From NCBI GenBank assembly GCA_946480655.1, contig CAMLKN010000103.1:1-7745 (forward strand): a stretch of DNA of 7,745 bases, read 5' to 3'. Both the position numbers and the translations under genes were made by a program. The notes under the pieces were generated by a model, which saw only the letters and a program-made list of their open reading frames with translations, searched no databases and was not told the DNA's origin. Shown one piece after another: positions 6,875 through 7,745 of this stretch (position 1 is its first letter; each line of letters begins with the position of its first letter). Origin of the DNA: an uncultured Devosia sp. (GTDB lineage Bacteria > Pseudomonadota > Alphaproteobacteria > Rhizobiales > Devosiaceae).

Positions 6875-6997
6875 TCAGAACCGGGCCAGCAAGGCGTCGA
6901 ACATCCGGCCCAGGTCCACGTCGGCATACATGGTCGCCAGCACGGCCAGGGCGGCAATGACATAGAGGGCAAGGCTGTCGCGGGACTGTGTGGACAT
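6875..6997 (-). CDS. small single-helix membrane protein, unknown function
   Basis: A 40-residue ORF, ATG at 6997-6995, stop TGA at 6877-6875. A polar N-terminus (MSTQSRDS) is followed by one hydrophobic helix at about 9-24 (LALYVIAALAVLATMY) and a short amphipathic segment, VDLGRMFDALLARF, at 27-40. Third codon positions are strongly G/C, as in the neighbouring real genes, and the helix-plus-amphipathic-tail layout is typical of bacterial small membrane proteins. Against it: no clear ribosome site precedes the ATG, and I recognise no family. It sits between the CoxG-family gene and the nucleoside operon, in the same direction, with 120 bases on one side and 186 on the other. A longer overlapping frame (6841-7053) gives an unlikely Ser/Pro/Cys/Trp-rich product and is rejected. 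Confidence 0.55.
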   Translation of the reverse strand: MSTQSRDSLALYVIAALAVLATMYADVDLGRMFDALLARF

Positions 6998-7004
6998 GAT
7001 CGGG

Positions 7005-7017
7005 ATTTGAGACAAAT
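7005..7017. repeat. short AT-rich palindrome before the small membrane protein gene
   Basis: ATTTG-AGA-CAAAT is a perfect inverted repeat with a three-base centre, ending seven bases upstream of the ATG at 6997. In a GC-rich intergenic region this could be an operator, or part of the promoter or leader of the small gene. No function is established. Confidence 0.4.
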
Positions 7018-7040
7018 TGCGTTGAACCGCCTCATCTCTA

Positions 7041-7050
7041 GCCGATCGGC
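7041..7050. repeat. perfect palindrome GCCGATCGGC
   Basis: A 10-base perfect palindrome that abuts the larger inverted repeat beginning at 7050. In GC-rich DNA such a palindrome can arise by chance. Its position in the CoxG to small-protein gap is the only reason to list it. Confidence 0.3.
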
Positions 7051-7092
7051 CACGGCGGAATCATGGCGCGTTTGCGATCAATTCCGACGTGG
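7050..7092. repeat. long inverted repeat between the CoxG gene and the small membrane protein gene
   Basis: Arms CCACGGCGGAAT (7050-7061) and ATTCCGACGTGG (7081-7092) pair at 11 of 12 positions; the one mismatch is 7055 against 7087. The loop is 19 bases. The hairpin lies 25 bases past the CoxG-family stop. Neither strand has a T-tract after it, so it is not a classic intrinsic terminator. It could protect a transcript end, be a structured leader for the small gene, or bind a protein. Confidence 0.5.
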
Positions 7093-7117
7093 TAAAGGAA
7101 GGCTGAATGCGTCCGGG

Positions 7118-7582
7118 TCAGGCCGGATCCAGAGTCATGATCTCCACCCCCATGGCCGCCGCGAAGCGCTCGAAAAAGCCGTCGATGATTTTCTGCGCCG
7201 AATTGCCGACAATGGCCTTGCCCAGTTTCATGATCTGGCCCGACGCGCCACCCTTGGCGGAGAAGGAGAGGACAGTTTCCGCTCCGTCTTCGACCAGGGT
7301 AATGTCGGCGCTGCCCTCGGCCAGACCCAGAAGCCCGCCCTTCCCCCTTCCGGAGAGCGTGTAGCTCCGGGCCGGCACGACATTGGAGAGCGCCAGTTCG
7401 CCTTTGAAGACGGGTTTCACCACGCCCAGGTTGACGGTGATGGCAAGATCGAGCGTCGTGGGGCCGGACCAGTCGATATGGCTGCAGCCGGGAATGGCCG
7501 CCTTGAGCATTGCCGGATCGTTGAGGGCGTTCCAGACCGCCAGGCGATCGGCCGCGATGCGATAGCGTCCGCCAAAATCCAT
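7118..7582 (-). CDS. CoxG-family (carbon monoxide dehydrogenase subunit G-like) SRPBCC protein
   Basis: A 154-residue protein of the CoxG/SRPBCC hydrophobic-ligand-binding fold. Family landmarks are VWNALNDPAMLKAAIPGC (16-33), GVVKPVFKGELALS (53-66), YTLSGRGKGG (74-83), AEGSADI (88-94) and the C-terminal helix GQIMKLGKAIVGNSAQKI (115-132). Family members serve aerobic CO dehydrogenase and related molybdenum hydroxylases, in some cases binding quinone and attaching the enzyme to the membrane. This copy ends soon after the C-terminal helix and lacks the proline-rich linker and membrane anchor of longer members. No Cox L, M or S gene is in the window, so its partner is unknown. The frame is open upstream to the window edge; ATG at 7582 is chosen because homology begins exactly there and the upstream translation looks non-coding. 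It has no good ribosome site, but its ATG overlaps the stop of a short upstream ORF. Confidence 0.85.
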   Translation of the reverse strand: MDFGGRYRIAADRLAVWNALNDPAMLKAAIPGCSHIDWSGPTTLDLAITVNLGVVKPVFKGELALSNVVPARSYTLSGRGKGGLLGLAEGSADITLVEDGAETVLSFSAKGGASGQIMKLGKAIVGNSAQKIIDGFFERFAAAMGVEIMTLDPA

Positions 7583-7641
7583 CAGGCACCGGCCCCCGGA
7601 ACGGGGCGGACGGTCGTGGCGCTGCGCTCGCGAACCGGCAT
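7582..7641 (-). CDS. possible 19-residue leader ORF coupled to the CoxG-family gene
   Basis: ATG at 7641-7639 opens a 19-codon frame reading MPVRERSATTVRPVPGAGA. Its TGA shares one base with the CoxG-family ATG (TGATG), the same junction seen between the ATPase and first permease genes. GGAA lies about nine bases upstream of its ATG. Because the CoxG gene lacks a good ribosome site, coupled translation from this ORF is plausible. It may equally be a chance ORF in GC-rich leader DNA. Confidence 0.3.
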   Translation of the reverse strand: MPVRERSATTVRPVPGAGA

Positions 7642-7687
7642 GGGCAATTTCCAACTCTTTACGTGCGGCTTTTTCGCACCAATATGG

Positions 7688-7718
7688 ACTAAATAGTTGC
7701 CCGGGCATGCAGTTGCAA
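7688..7718 (-). promoter_or_regulatory. candidate promoter for the CoxG-family gene with overlapping palindrome
   Basis: On the minus strand TTGCAA (7718-7713) and TATTTA (7695-7690) are 17 bases apart, giving a leader of about 90 bases before the CoxG-family ATG. The -10 lies inside the inverted repeat ACTA-AA-TAGT (7688-7697), part of an AT-rich island at 7680-7697. A repressor bound there would block the promoter. The ACT...AGT core recalls IscR/Rrf2-type sites, but the spacing is one base short of the E. coli type 1 IscR consensus, so the resemblance is weak. Confidence 0.3.
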
Positions 7719-7745
7719 TTGTCAGGCCGGGCGGCAGACGCAATC
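7707..7745 (+). CDS. possible start of a divergent gene (only 13 codons visible)
   Basis: ATG at 7707 opens a plus-strand frame, MQLQLSGRAADAI, that runs off the window. The opening loosely resembles the N-terminus of Rrf2-family regulators (MxLxLSxRADYAI), and a divergent regulator beside a palindrome-bearing promoter would be a common layout. Thirteen residues cannot establish a family, no clear ribosome site precedes the ATG, and the frame may be non-coding. Confidence 0.2.
   Translation, partial: MQLQLSGRAADAI

Noticed and set aside
6841..7053. 70-codon minus-strand frame overlapping the small membrane protein
   Set aside because: Rich in Cys, Pro, Trp and Met, with poor third-position bias; the 40-residue frame is more protein-like.
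7583..7708. ATG at 7708 as start of the CoxG-family protein
   Set aside because: The extra 42 residues do not resemble the family and cover the likely promoter and leader ORF.
1..7745. CRISPR array, tRNA, rRNA, insertion sequence or phage gene
   Set aside because: No regularly spaced direct repeats, no RNA-gene sequence and no transposase or phage motif seen on either strand.

Overview
The window reads as ordinary chromosomal DNA of a GC-rich alphaproteobacterium. Protein style and GC content suggest a Hyphomicrobiales member, possibly Devosia-like; this is my impression from the translations, not a database result. Every clear gene lies on the minus strand, so transcription runs from high to low coordinates. 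I see no insertion sequence, phage gene, tRNA, rRNA, CRISPR array or clear intrinsic terminator.

Positions 1-6688 hold one compact operon for uptake and breakdown of nucleosides. In order of transcription it encodes a periplasmic BMP/PnrA-type nucleoside-binding protein (5687-6688), a double-domain ABC ATPase (3990-5657), two inner-membrane permeases (2902-3990 and 1928-2905), cytidine deaminase (1493-1903), a trimeric-type purine nucleoside phosphorylase (702-1496) and deoxyribose-phosphate aldolase (1-705, cut by the window edge). Four of the six junctions overlap as ATGA or TGATG, which suggests translational coupling. Nucleosides would be captured in the periplasm, imported, deaminated (cytidine) or phosphorolysed (purine nucleosides), and the deoxyribose part split to acetaldehyde and glyceraldehyde-3-phosphate. 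A phosphopentomutase and a pyrimidine nucleoside phosphorylase are needed to close the route and are not in the window.

Positions 6689-6874 are the leader and probable promoter region of the operon, with a long AT-rich inverted repeat. Positions 6875-6997 encode a 40-residue single-helix membrane protein of unknown function. The gap at 6998-7117 holds three inverted repeats. Positions 7118-7582 encode a CoxG-family (SRPBCC fold) protein, preceded by a 19-codon ORF whose stop overlaps the CoxG start. Positions 7642-7745 look like a promoter region that may be shared with a divergent gene starting at 7707.

I did not find an undescribed system. The points most worth checking are the xanthosine-phosphorylase-like Tyr179 in the purine nucleoside phosphorylase, the Arg-to-Pro change beside the zinc site of cytidine deaminase, the tiny membrane protein with its palindromes, and the leader ORF in front of the CoxG gene.
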